Below are positions 1 through 10,279 of a DNA stretch of 64,000 nucleotides, in pieces (the stretch's first letter is position 1; the number at the start of each line of letters is the position of its first letter). A model generated the notes under the pieces. That model ran no database searches. It saw nothing but the letters and a program-made list of their open reading frames with translations, and was not told the origin of the DNA. Origin of the DNA: Gnetum montanum (Eukaryota > Streptophyta > Gnetopsida > Gnetales > Gnetaceae); contig MNCI01022206.1 in NCBI GenBank assembly GCA_015680685.1, positions 343,151 through 407,150 of the forward strand. Reading direction: 5' to 3'. Made by a program: the position numbers and the translations under genes.

Positions 1-203
1 GGGCACATGGAAAATATTCTATCTCTGGGGTGATCAATCCGCTAGAGCTTCGCTACTTCTAGCCTAGGATTGGAAATGAGGGGAATGCCGCCTCTTATTT
101 ATAGATTTGGCGGTGGACCACGATATCGCGTACGCGATATCGCAGGGGACGACGCGATATCACGTACACGATATCGCATGGGATGCGATATCACGTCTCA
201 TCA
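1..203 (-). mobile_element. LTR fragment (U3-R part), minus orientation, cut by window edge
   Basis: Read on the minus strand from 203, this begins TGATGAGACG, like the TGATGAGT start of the LTRs at 38391-39268. A GATATC-rich palindrome block (121-195) follows, then a TATA box (CTATAAATA, about 95-105) and an R-like stretch (GAAGTAGCGAAGCTCT) shared with the larger LTRs. The rest of the LTR would lie left of the window. Family assignment rests on these shared landmarks, not on coding sequence. Confidence 0.6.
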
Positions 204-219
204 CCTAGGCTCTAGTTTT

Positions 220-943
220 GAATAGTTATTGATAGTCAAGTTTTAGTTATTCTTAGTTAGAGTAGTAAAGCTCTTGTAGTTTATTTTTCTTAGAGTTAGA
301 ATATTTTCTGAGTGCTCGCAGAAGGAGTCTAAGTGTGTACAATTCTTTGTTCAAGCAATGATGTACCCGAGTGCAGCAGTGTGATGAGAATAAAACGAAC
401 TCTTTTGACAATCCTTGTAGCACTAAGAATAGATTAATATTTTCTTTATTGCACTTTACTTTCTTGTTCTTTGCTTTAATGCATTTGAATTAAGTGATTT
501 ATTTTCGGTTGTTAATGAATGCAAGCACAACCACTTCAAGTATTCATATAGTACTTGGTAACCTAGCAATGCTTAACATTTGGTAGCCCAACAATGCTAT
601 ATGTGTTTAGGATGTGTCCAAGAAAGTGGGGCGGTTACTTGTGTTAGGCTAGCTAAGCAATAGATGAATTAGACCTTTAATTACTTTACCTTTCATTCTT
701 GTTGTAGGCGATTACATCTATAAAACACAAAACTATAAAAATCATATATGTCAATTACACTTAAACCATACCCTTGAACTTCACAAGTGTAGTTGGGAAG
801 ACAATGAACATTCTCAACACCCATTTCACTTCTTAGAGAAGCTAGTGCATTAAATAACTATAGGTCCACGGAATTCAATTGGATCGCGTGTAACGCCTTA
901 GTGATTAATATGGTTGGACGTAGCGGTACCTCACCACTCATCA
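220..943 (+). mobile_element. LTR fragment (R-U5), plus orientation, Athila/Tat-like family
   Basis: This aligns by eye with the element-sense strand of the 38391-39268 LTR. Shared landmarks include GTAGTAAAGCTCTTG, TTAGAGTTAGAATATTT, CACTTCAAG, a TTGGTAGCCCA motif and the terminal CTCACCACTCATCA at 930-943. No primer-binding site follows 943, so this is a solo or truncated LTR. It stands head to head with the fragment at 1-203. Confidence 0.6.
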
Positions 944-3553
944 CTTAGTTCAAGTTTTGTTGTAGTCATTTAGAAATAAGCTATCCTTTTCTTCATTTAC
1001 TCATCTTTAGATTTTGATTATGTTTAAGAGACTTTGATAATGATAATTTCTCATAAGATATCCATTCTCAAGTTTTGTCCATATGAGAACCTATGTTTTA
1101 TAATATTCAAATTTACAAGAAAGTGGAATTGTAAGAATCATTAGTCCACAAGACTCTAATTTGTGGCTATAGTTGCAAATTTCTAATAAATATAAATTTT
1201 TTTGATAAGTAACAATATAAATCTAAATTTTAGAGAAATCATCATCATTTTCGTGGTAGCCTTGTCCTAACAAAATGGGATCACTCCATAAGTTCCTTTT
1301 CGCTATTGATCTCTTTGAAGAGCTACATCTAGATTCTAGATAAATCTTATTCCAAAATATTAAAATTATGTTTTAAAATTAAATGTGATTAATAAATAAA
1401 TTTATATTATTATTTTATTTATTTATAATTATATATAGCCTTTACGTGAAATTCAAATGTTCTATCTATTTATACTTATATATATCATTTACTTGAAATT
1501 CAAAATATGAAAGAGACATAAAAGTATGTTAAAGGTGGAAATTATGTGGAAATGTTATTCTAAATTAAGAGCCAAATACTTAATTACATCCGTGTGAGAC
1601 CACAAAAGGTTTATAGGACACAAAAGTTTACAAAGCTTGGATATGATCATGATGGATCTTGAAGACCTCATCAAGAAAATGCGCCAAAACTGATATCTTT
1701 GGCTTAAATAAGTGAGAAAAAGTTTTTGTGAATCAAAGAAAGGATAATTCAAAAAGATAGGCTTTTCATCTTCCACTATCACATGTATACAAAATCTATA
1801 AGTGAGGTGCTCTCTTTGGAAATTGATCCATCTCCTTCTTTTAATCAATCGATAGTGAGATTGTGCACAAGAAAATATGATTGCCACCTACTTTATCCAA
1901 AAATAACAAATAACTAAGTAGATATTTCTATTAAGAATCCTTCTTTGATCTATTATTTTTTAAACATATATCCCATATGTACTTCAATGACTTATTAATT
2001 ATCCTTATTTTCAAATGCTAAAAGCTCATATTTATATCTTGATTTCAATATTCCATATTTTCCCGTTAGTAAACCATCCTTTTTTCCTGAATAACCTTAT
2101 AAACGTCTAGGAAATATAGAACGTTTAGTTCACTTTATAAAAATTTGGCCAGAATCGTGATTGGAACAAAGCATAGGGTTAAATTTTCATTCATTTGCTT
2201 ATCTTAAAATCCTGTTGTGAAATGTTTGAGTCTGTAAGTGATAACTCTTCTATTCCATAAGGTATATATCTTGCCTACAAGTAACAGCTTATAGCTCTTC
2301 TATCTTTCACCGAACTTTTTGTGTTGTTATATCTCGTTAAGATTCCTATATAATCATCTAGTTTAAATTCTGACAAACCAAGTAACAACCCTTTCAATTT
2401 TATAAATGAACAGGTTGAATCGAGGGGACCTTGGATACGCCACAAAAGATAAGCACCTTGCTTAATTACGCCATTGGGCCATAGTTACTTTTAAATTGCA
2501 GCTTCCCCTGTAAATTAGGCCAGGCAACAGTCCTCAGGGCATCTGATCATCGGTGCCGGCCTAAACGAAATATCATCCACTCATTTCAACCAGCGACGAT
2601 GTGACAAGGCAATTCCTATTTTTTTATTTCCATGGAGGAGCTGCTTTCTTCTTTGATTATGTCGTAATCCTACAATCTTTACTTTTTACTAGAAAGTTAT
2701 ATGACGTCACATTGGCTTGACTGAGAGGATAAGTCATTTTGCACGCCAAATCTAAATCTAAATTTATCACCCAACGATTTAACAATAAAAAGTTTGTTTA
2801 AACAAAAGTTCTCACACAGAGGATCCTCTTCAGAAATGCAGGAATGCATGTTTTTACCTTTCACAGAGGTTTCAATCGATCTTTTCTAGTTACATCTGCT
2901 GAATCTTTTACTGTTAATCTCGAAGTAAAACCTCAGTTTCAGTTTCACAAACCAATAACACCTATGCACGAAACAGTAGTATTATAATGCCCTGAAAAGT
3001 ATATCACATTTTTCAGAGCGAATATCTGACCCCCTTAGGATCCATTGGAGAGCAAAAATCTGTTTCAAAACATCGTTAAGAAAATTGCTGTGCTTGAACT
3101 TTAATAGCATGAAAAAGCCGAAGTTAAAATTATACACGATTTGGAATTAAAGGCCTGTCCGTGCTCCAAGTTTTTAAAATTGAAACTGTCAGCAAACATA
3201 CACAAGCCAAAGACCAACTAAAAACGTGCAGGAATTGGAATTAAAGAACCTTTGGATTATCACTCGTGGATCGGAGCGGTCTCCATGAAAACGGTACAAA
3301 CGTCTGATCATGTAAGGCTGTTTTTGGGATTGCTCTGCAGACGGCTCCGATCATCAGAGTTGCAGAGAATCATGGATTCATCATGGATGAGAAATGTACA
3401 GGGCAGACTAAAAAAAGCAAACCCAGGGAAAACTCAGCGGAATCTCTGGGGAAATCAGAGTGCCAGGAGGTAGAAATTAGCTTTAAAATTTTCACAGAGC
3501 ATCTAGAACGATACCAGTAGATGGAAATTAACTTAAAAATTTTAACACAAAAT
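944..3553. other. Intergenic DNA; 3' flank of the WRKY gene
   Basis: No convincing gene on either strand. The left part (to about 2400) is AT-rich and featureless. From about 2400 to 3550 the base composition is more balanced and looks low-copy. A palindromic TGACGTCA (2702-2709) with a W-box TTGACT nearby (2717-2722) is visible, but there is no adjacent gene it would clearly serve. Confidence 0.5.
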
Positions 3554-3565
3554 CTAGAACGATAC
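3473..3565. repeat. Tandem duplication overlapping the end of the WRKY CDS
   Basis: Two copies of about 43 bp lie about 51 bp apart (3473-3514 and 3523-3565). Both contain the string TCTAGAACGATAC. The right copy contains the last codons and stop of the WRKY gene on the minus strand; the left copy lies in the 3' UTR. Confidence 0.7.
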
Positions 3566-5028
3566 GGGCTCTGCGAGGTAATAATAAATCACTGAAGGGC
3601 TTTCGTGGTTGTGGGTTCCCTCGTATGTGGTTATCACCATCGTCTCATCTATAGGATCCCTCTCTACTCTTTTCTTAACTCCGCAGTTGCCCTCCGAGCA
3701 CTTGTAGTAGTTTCTGCAAAAAATGAAACTTCTGTATCAGAAAGCCAGCCAGTACTTCCATTTTCTGATTTCTACCGTCGATCTAAAATAAGAAATTCTG
3801 AGGCAGAACTGAATTTACAGTACCAAACGGAAATTTTACCATATCTATACCCCCTTTGATTCTAGCATTACTAGCAACATTTGAAAGAAGATAACTCAAT
3901 TTGTAACAGTAATATCCTTATTCTATATCATTACCAGCAACATTTGAAACAAAATTAACGAAACTTTGTAAGAAAAGAATCAAATACCTGGGATAGGGGC
4001 TGCTTTTCACACTCTTCCGGCCATATTTGCGCCATTTGTAGCCATCGTCGATGACATCCTTTTCGGATCTGGTCTTGAACGCATAACGAGGTCCCCTGTT
4101 TTCTCTCCTGCGCTTCATCTTCTTGCTAGACACAGCCGCTGTCCCCCTGCATGTACATGGACAAACAAAAATCTCAGCTGTTTTGACAAAAAATGGCAGT
4201 AGCAGTTCACTGTCACAGAATGATAATCATCTTAAACATGATCATGTTAGCCTTCTTCTAGCACAACGAAGTAGCAAAGTACTATTATTTTACAAATTAA
4301 AATGATGTAAGAATCATCATCATAGCCTTATTCTAATCAAAAATAGTACATAATGATGTCAGAATCATCATCATAACCTTCTTCAAATCAAAATAGTCTT
4401 CTTACTAGAGATTAAGTTACAAATTGTAATGATTGCCCATATGGGTATTATACAGGAGTAGCAGAAAGGTAGCAATACTACAAAATCATAATCATTTTAG
4501 CTTTGTTTCAATAAATAAAATGAGGTACTTTTTGTCACACAATAAGTTACAAATTATAATGATCATACGCGCAAATCATCATCATCCTAACCTTATCTTA
4601 ACAAAATACCGAAGATTAAATTACAAATTATAATGATCATATAATTGTGGGTGTAGGTATTACCCATGAGTAACAGCAGGAAGAGAAGATTTGCTGCTCC
4701 GAGAGCTATTGCTGTTGCTGCTGTCGTTAATGTTGTTGTTGTTACTGCTGTTGTTATTGTTAAGGGAGGACGCAGTAATGCAGCTGGAAACGCAGTCATC
4801 CGAAGAAATCTGAGGCGTTGCTGTGGATGAAGATGCAGACGCAGACGCAGACGCAGACGGATTCTCCAACTTGAACTGGGGACATTCCACTTTGACAGCA
4901 GCAGCAGCTTCGTTGTAGCAATCATAGAACTGCATCCAGGTATCGTCCGGATCCAGCTCTCGCAGCTCCTCGTCTGTGCAGAAAAATCTTTGCTCCAACT
5001 CCTTCAACGGAAAGCTACCCATTGGCAT
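3554..5028 (-). CDS. WRKY: WRKY transcription factor, group IIc, WRKYGRK variant (WRKY50/51-like)
   Basis: Sequence-specific DNA-binding regulator of the WRKY family, nuclear by family knowledge. The exons on the minus strand are 5028-4664, 4146-3988 and 3713-3554, giving 684 nt and 227 residues plus a TAG stop. The ATG at 5028 opens [10 protein letters not shown]. The acidic, Ser- and Asn-rich N-terminus carries SA and N repeats. A basic stretch KKMKRRR (about 130-137) precedes the WRKY domain. The heptapeptide is WRKYGRK (160-166), and the finger ligands are C180, C185, H209 and H211 (C-X4-C-X23-H-X-H, group I/IIc type). Both introns have GT-AG ends and phase 2; the second splits the Arg codon after SSPYP, the conserved R-type intron position of group IIc genes. 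The tail (THNHESPS, then Tyr-rich) resembles angiosperm WRKY51, where the heptapeptide is WRKYGKK. The gene appears intact. Expression is not shown. Confidence 0.93.
3714..3987 (-). other. WRKY intron 2 (R-type, phase 2)
   Basis: The donor follows CCCAG|GTATTT (intron starts at 3987) and the acceptor is TTTGCAG (ends at 3714). Joining AG to A restores an Arg codon. This is the intron position conserved inside the WRKY domain of groups I, IIc, IId, IIe and III. Confidence 0.9.
4147..4663 (-). other. WRKY intron 1 with degenerate minisatellite
   Basis: The donor is CATGG|GTAATA and the acceptor TGCAG|GGGACA; the phase-2 join restores a Gly codon. Most of the intron is a degenerate tandem repeat. 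Plus-strand motifs AATCATCATCATAACCTT and TTACAAATTATAATGATCAT recur at roughly 4285-4330, 4360-4430 and 4545-4640. Confidence 0.8.
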
Positions 5029-5065
5029 AGCCGGAAGATCCCAAATTCAGAAACAATCTAGCCCA

Positions 5066-5082
5066 GTTACAGATATATATGA
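5066..5082 (-). promoter_or_regulatory. Candidate TATA box for the WRKY gene
   Basis: The minus strand reads ACTCATATATATCTG here, about 40-50 bp upstream of the ATG. If functional the 5' UTR would be very short, so an upstream TATA-less start is equally possible. Confidence 0.3.
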
Positions 5083-5310
5083 GTATACGAAGAAATCAAT
5101 AGCCAGAATAGTTGCTCCAGTGACTCTCAAAACTTAAAAACAGTCTGCAAATTCCAACGCCAGTGGTGTACGCAATCCGAGTAAATGCGCGATGTTGATT
5201 TAAGGACCCTTCGACACGGAATTAAAGAGGCTGCAAGGAAGCTGCTTCCCAACACTGACCCAGAAAATTCAGCAGCTCTGCATCTGAGCCAGGTTTCTGG
5301 GCAGTTTCAT

Positions 5311-5334
5311 TCCGGACCCTCTTGTGGGTCCGGA
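5311..5334. other. Perfect hairpin upstream of the WRKY start
   Basis: TCCGGACCC (5311-5319) and GGGTCCGGA (5326-5334) are exact inverted copies separated by TCTTGT. The hairpin lies 283 bp upstream of the WRKY ATG. It could be a structured 5' leader element or a transcription-factor palindrome. Confidence 0.55.
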
Positions 5335-5387
5335 GCTTTTAGTACGCTCGTAGAGCATACACCGCTAATTTTCAATTTTTGGGTCTG

Positions 5388-5393
5388 AGTCAA
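5388..5393 (-). promoter_or_regulatory. W-box (TTGACT) upstream of the WRKY gene
   Basis: The minus strand reads TTGACT, a match to the TTGAC[C/T] WRKY-binding core, 360 bp upstream of the ATG. Auto- or cross-regulation is common in WRKY genes; a single hexamer is weak evidence. Confidence 0.3.
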
Positions 5394-5399
5394 TCAAGT

Positions 5400-6600
5400 T
5401 AGGCTTTCACTTATTTACCAATTTACCAATTTACAGCCATCTGTCTTACTAATCTTTCTCTAGATGAGATGAAATGTTATCTGCAAACACTTTGAATCAG
5501 ATCACACAAAATGTCACCTGCAAAACGCTGGTTCCCAGCTCATCACACTGTCTCTATTACTTCTGGGCCCATGTATTAATTACATGAATATAAAACACAC
5601 AGTTGTGATCCTGTGTTCCTTCTAGACCCCCCTCAACCTTGACAGAATGAACATTGGACTCGTAAATGATGATGATTGTAGATAAGGTGTCTACTTCTGT
5701 TGCCCAACAGATCTTGAGTATCTACTGAGGTAACAAAATTGCACTCCGGGTGAAATGAGCCGTAAATTGTAAGCCATGATGCTTATTCTTTCAAAACTAA
5801 TGACGTGCATAGATCTTGAGTATCTACAAAACTAATAAAATTTTCATTAGGGGCCTGTTACTTTGGCAGGCTCCGAGTGTGAACCAGAGCTTGTGGTTTG
5901 ACATGGGACAGAATTGAAAATGAGAGTTTTGTTGGTTACGCGGAGAAAGGTATTCCCTATGCAGCGTTGATCGACGACTTGGAGTCATTTGACGGCATTT
6001 CGTCTAGTGGCGCGCAGACATGAAGCATTGGCTGAGATTTGCTGTAAATATTCGTTCAGGATGTGAAAAAGAGACAACACATTCTATAAAACGTCAATGT
6101 GTGTAACATTGTCAACACGTGGGCTGCGATCATAGATTTAAAAATCCGATCAGATCGGTAAATTGGTAATTTTTTTTACAAATTGGATTGGGAAAATCCA
6201 AATAAATTAGTGTGGAAATCAAATTAAAATCATCAATATCAATAAAAGAGAGAACTTACATGCACTCATGTTCTTCACGGCATTTTCCATTTTTTTTATA
6301 TAAGAGCGCAATTAAAGTGGAAAATCAAATATACAAATTTTAGTTTTTGGCTGGCATCAGAATTAGCAATATACAATATATTAAACTAAAAAAATCAATA
6401 AAAATATAGCACTATTAATTTCTGATCCAATTTTGAATAGGCTTCAATATTGCCTTGTAATAAATTGCAGATCTTGCAATTAATGGCAGATTTCTCAATC
6501 TATGGGTAGGGTGGCTTAAGTACTTGATTATGCGTGTGAGCCTAATGGTTTTTGGAAGTGTCCAGATGTCTCTTATAATTCCAAAGTCTATTTAAGCTCT
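5400..6600. other. Non-coding upstream flank of the WRKY gene
   Basis: No gene is visible. A 17-bp string AGATCTTGAGTATCTAC occurs twice (about 5711 and 5813). From 6130 onward the sequence becomes AT-rich with A- and T-runs typical of old repeat DNA. Confidence 0.4.
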
Positions 6601-6607
6601 ATAATAA

Positions 6608-6707
6608 TGAGGTGTTAGCTTAGTGGTAAGACTCTTGAGTTAGAAACTTAGGTCATACATTTTAATGCACAATGTTGACTTATAAAGTTATATATATATA
6701 TATTGCA
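6608..6707 (+). mobile_element. tRNA-derived SINE copy
   Basis: It begins GAGGTGTTAGCTTAGTGGTAAGACTCTTGAG, a tRNA-like A-box region (TTAGCTTAGTGG), with a decayed B-box region, then ends in a (TA)n run. It shares this head with the better preserved copy at 56745-56885 and with the minus-strand copy at 8481-8600. Confidence 0.55.
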
Positions 6708-7046
6708 TCTCATCATATGCAAAAAATTGGAACAAATTTGTGTATGAATCCATTAAAATCGTTAATATTAACAAAAAAAGGCTAACCGATTTATTAGTTT
6801 TTTTTTTCTTTTCATCTAAGAGCTGAGTTAGAATGGAAAATCAAATATAGAATGTTAATTTTTGGCTAGCACCATAATGAGCAATAAACAATATATTAAA
6901 CTTAAAAAATCAATAAAAATGTAGCACTATTTATTGGATTAAATATCCAATGCATTTCAAAGTCAGCTTCAATGTTGCCTTGTGATTTATTGCACATTTT
7001 GCCATTAATCATAGATCTCACAAACCATTGTTCTATGTAGACTATA

Positions 7047-7265
7047 TAAGACTCTTAATTTGAAAACTCCAAATCATAGGTTTGATTCCCATGAGTATTG
7101 TTGAGTTATAAAAATTCTATATGAAGTGTATATCTTGTAGTGTACGGATGTTTCAATTATTTCAGGTTCCAACAATCTTCTATCACAAGACTCTTGATTT
7201 GAAAGCTCCAAGTCATGAGTTCAATTTTGATAAACAATGCTGAGTTATGAAAATTTTATTATTAA
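7047..7265 (+). mobile_element. Two tandem SINE copies
   Basis: Copy one (7047-7177) has AAGACTCTTAATTTGAAAACTCC, a B-box-like GGTTTGATTCC, and the tail TATATCTTGTAGTGTAC...TTTCAATTATTTCAGGTTCCAAC. Copy two (about 7188-7265) repeats AAGACTCTTGATTTGAAAGCTCCAAGTCATGAGTTCAA. Both belong to the family at 8481-8600 and 51487-51620. Confidence 0.55.
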
Positions 7266-7739
7266 ATGTCAAAGAAATATATTGAATGTATATTATCTCT
7301 CTCCATGAAACGAGGAATCGTAAAGTTGCCGCCATATTGCAAGGAAGATATTATGTTACGCAACTAATCTTTGTTTTTGTCATATTACAAGGAAGATATC
7401 ATAATTTGTCCGATTTGGGGCCTCAGCCTTTGCGCCTTTGGAGTCGAGAATCACAAATCTGTTTTGAATCCATTTGGTTCCGTGGCTTTACGTTTGGCTG
7501 ACGGAAGCTATGCTAATGTCACCTGCACTACGTAACAGAGATGGGCCCCACGCGGCTGCTCCGCGTCTGGCTGTCACAGTTGCAGACCAGATTAAAATAC
7601 TAAGCACGCCGTCGTAAGCTGGTCCCTAAAAGTTCCCGCGTTCACATTTTGGTTCCACAGCAATTACGTCGATGCCGTCCTTGAGCTAAGATATTGTTTC
7701 CTGGATAGTGACAAGAAAGAAGTGTTTGTGCCATGGTAT

Positions 7740-8460
7740 GGTGTTTCTTTTTCAAGGTGAAAGACAGGGGTTCGAACTTAGTTTGTAAGAATTCGAATCA
7801 GTTAAGCTTTCACTTATCTCTCAATTGTTCAGTTTTGGGCAGGGTTGAAGTTTTAAACCCACAGCTTGATGCTTTTAGAGTATATCAACTAGGGAAGGTT
7901 TCGAAGAAGCTGCATGTGTCCGTGTTGTGTTGTGTTGCCTTCCACCTAAGTGCTCCGACTATGACTATAGTGAATAGACCGTTGAAATTTCAAATATACA
8001 ACACCTGTCATGATGTACTTTTTCTTTGATGGTTTTTGTACTTATGTTAGTGTACATTATCCCGACATATATTTAATGGTTAATTATATACTTACAAAAA
8101 TCAACGCATTATAAGAATTATATAGATATATTGTATATTCTTATAGATATAAAGGAGGTTTTCCTATTTGTTTTCGTGTCAATTTGATGGTTTTTAAAAA
8201 TTTTTAAATGTAATATACATGTAAAGCACTCAAAATGTTCATTTGAAGGTATATTTCGAAGTCTAGTTCCATGACTCCATTTGGACTTTCTCAAGTCAAA
8301 AGGTTAAGCTCTCGCTCATCCACCAACCATTCCCTTAAGTCAAAAGATATGGATTCAAACCTCAATAGTAGGAATTTGAATAGGTTAGGCATATCTGGGT
8401 TCGAACCTCAATTGTAAGAATTCAAATAGGTGAAGCTTTTACTCATCCACTAATTCTTAA
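7740..8460. repeat. Repeats around a GGTTCGAAC motif
   Basis: A unit containing GGTTCGAAC, AATTGTAAGAATTCAAAT and AAGCTTTTACTCATCC recurs at about 7755-7826, 8293-8380 and 8396-8460; the last two are in tandem with a period near 100 bp. GGTTCGAAC matches a tRNA B-box on either strand, so this may be a second SINE family, but no clear A-box is visible. Confidence 0.4.
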
Positions 8461-8480
8461 GTTGAAAGATGTAGGCTGAG

Positions 8481-8600
8481 ACCTTGGTACACCCTAAGAT
8501 ATATAGTCCAACTAGAATTGAGCACCGCAATTGAACCTATGACTTGGAGCTTTCAAATCAAGAGTCTTACCACTAAAATAACACCTTAATATTTAAAAAG
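8481..8600 (-). mobile_element. SINE copy, minus strand
   Basis: The minus strand reads GGTGTTATTTTAGTGGTAAG, ACTCTTGATTTGAAAGCTCC, AAGTCATAGGTTCAATTGC, then ACTATATATCTTAGGGTGTACC. This is the same tRNA-like head and tail as the plus-strand copies at 6608 and 7047. The A-box-like TTTTAGTGGTAAG and B-box GGTTCAATTGC are recognisable. Confidence 0.6.
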
Positions 8601-9003
8601 AAAAACCAGTCCCATAAATATAAAAGATCAGTAAACAACATAAAATGAAAAATTTCATTTTCAATTTCGATTTCATAATTAGGATATGAAATATTGAGCA
8701 AAAAAAAGAGTGTATCTTCCTCTAAACATTAGGTTCTTATTGATGGCATTACATTTTGTAACACTGGACAGTGGTGAAGTCCTTACCATAGTCTTATCAT
8801 ACCATGGCGGCACGAAATCTTTTCAAGCATTACAGAAGAGAGCGAAATGCTTGTTTCGTTGATGCGAAAGCCCTTAGAGGTTGCATTAGACGAGTTAAAA
8901 TGTTCCGGTCATGAACCATGTTTTATCCGACTCATAATGCATGGGCAAACTTCGTGGTTTTTTCTTACAGGGTTGAAGTCCTTTTCATGCACGGCTCACG
9001 GTT

Positions 9004-9240
9004 TGAAATCTTGTTACCTATCATAAATAATGAAAGTGAAAGTGAAAATGATATTTTTATTGCGCTCATGTGAAGGTAGTCTATTTACCATGGATGTCAA
9101 GGAGTAAGTTGAGATATGTATCATTTGAAGTCATGAATCTTATTACCTACCATACATAATGAAAGTAAAAGTGAAAATGAACTTTTTATTGCGTTCATGT
9201 AAAGGTAGCTTATTTACCATGTTGAAATATGTATCATTTA
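9004..9240. repeat. Tandem duplication, period about 127 bp
   Basis: Two copies share TTACCTA(T/C)CATA..AATGAAAGT.AAAGTGAAAATGA, TTTTTATTGCG.TCATGT.AAGGTAG and GA.ATATGTATCATTT. There is no coding potential. Confidence 0.65.
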
Positions 9241-9484
9241 GGACTGTACTATAATAATAAATGATTATTAAAATTTTCAGCTACTTTAACAAGTCAATTC
9301 ATGATAATGGGATAGAGACACTAAGATAATGATCTAAGAGTTTTAAAGGTATGTTGATCTCATACACCATTGTGTTATGCTAAAGTTCTATGAAAATCTT
9401 GTATTAGGTATATATCCTAAAGGTATGTATAGTAATCTAGTCTTAATTCCAACACCCCACTACCAAACCCCAAAACCAATCAAA

Positions 9485-10030
9485 TAAAAGAGTTGTAAGG
9501 GTATGTTAGAAAATTAATTTTACAATGAGGTAATTAAAATGTCATCTGTTTTCCATCAAATCATTTCAATAGCTTATCATTTGGATAGGTTTGCTAATCT
9601 ATATAATTCACCTAGAATGCATGTACAACTATTATGTGAAAAAGAATTAGATGCAAATTTCATCTATTTTGGATACTTTTCTATTGATGAAGTAATCCAA
9701 AGAAGATACTAAAAAGCTATTAAAAAAGATGGGCATTGTTGGAACTCATATATGCACCTAGGCTATATAACTAATACAAAACTTTGATAAAATTAAAGGA
9801 TAATAAAACAATTCCCAAGATGATGTACTAAGAGTTAAAGATATATTTAAAAAATTGATTTTACAATGAAGTGATTAAAATCTAATTAGTCTTAAATAAT
9901 TTTCTTGATAAATTAATATAAAGAAAGTATTAAAAAGGATATTACAAAAGATGAACATTGTTAGAACTAAAACTATGATTATATGCATACCCAAGCTATA
10001 TAACAAATATAAAATTTTGATAAAATTTAT
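9485..10030. repeat. Tandem duplication, period about 345 bp
   Basis: Copy one (about 9485-9800) and copy two (about 9828-10030) share AATT.ATTTTACAATGA.GT.ATTAAAAT and AAAAGATG..CATTGTT.GAACT, then TATATGCA...GCTATATAAC.AATA. Copy two lacks internal sequence. The flanks are AT-rich and non-coding. Confidence 0.55.
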
Positions 10031-10214
10031 GCAAAACAAAATATATTCTAAGCATATCCCTATGGGAGTAAACCTACAACTTGCATAATCACAAGTTGCA
10101 AGGTCCAACAAAGGATGTTAGGAATAGTACCTTTTGTTTAGGTAGTATAGGGGAGTATGTATTAGCTAAAAGAATGGTAACATAATATGATGATGGTAAG
10201 TAATAGAAGTGAGG

Positions 10215-10275
10215 GTGTTGGAAACTAAAATAATTTGACTATAGATACACCCTACGATATATAGCCAACATGATC
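10215..10275 (-). mobile_element. SINE tail fragment
   Basis: The minus strand reads TTGGCTATATATCGTAGGGTGTATC and then TAGTTTCCAACACCC. This matches the 3' tail of the SINE copies at 7047 and 8481; the tRNA-like head is missing. Confidence 0.4.
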
Positions 10276-10279
10276 AATT

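Noticed and set aside
1555-1887. 110-residue open frame on the minus strand
   Set aside because: No recognisable domain, no splice context and AT-rich composition; treated as chance.
2702-2722. TGACGTCA plus TTGACT as a gene promoter
   Set aside because: No gene begins nearby on either strand; listed only as motifs.
3605-3859. 84-residue plus-strand open frame
   Set aside because: It is the antisense of WRKY exon 3 and intron 2, which explain the sequence.
4593-4925. Leu/Thr-rich minus-strand open frame
   Set aside because: Out-of-frame reading of the Ser/Asn repeats of WRKY exon 1.
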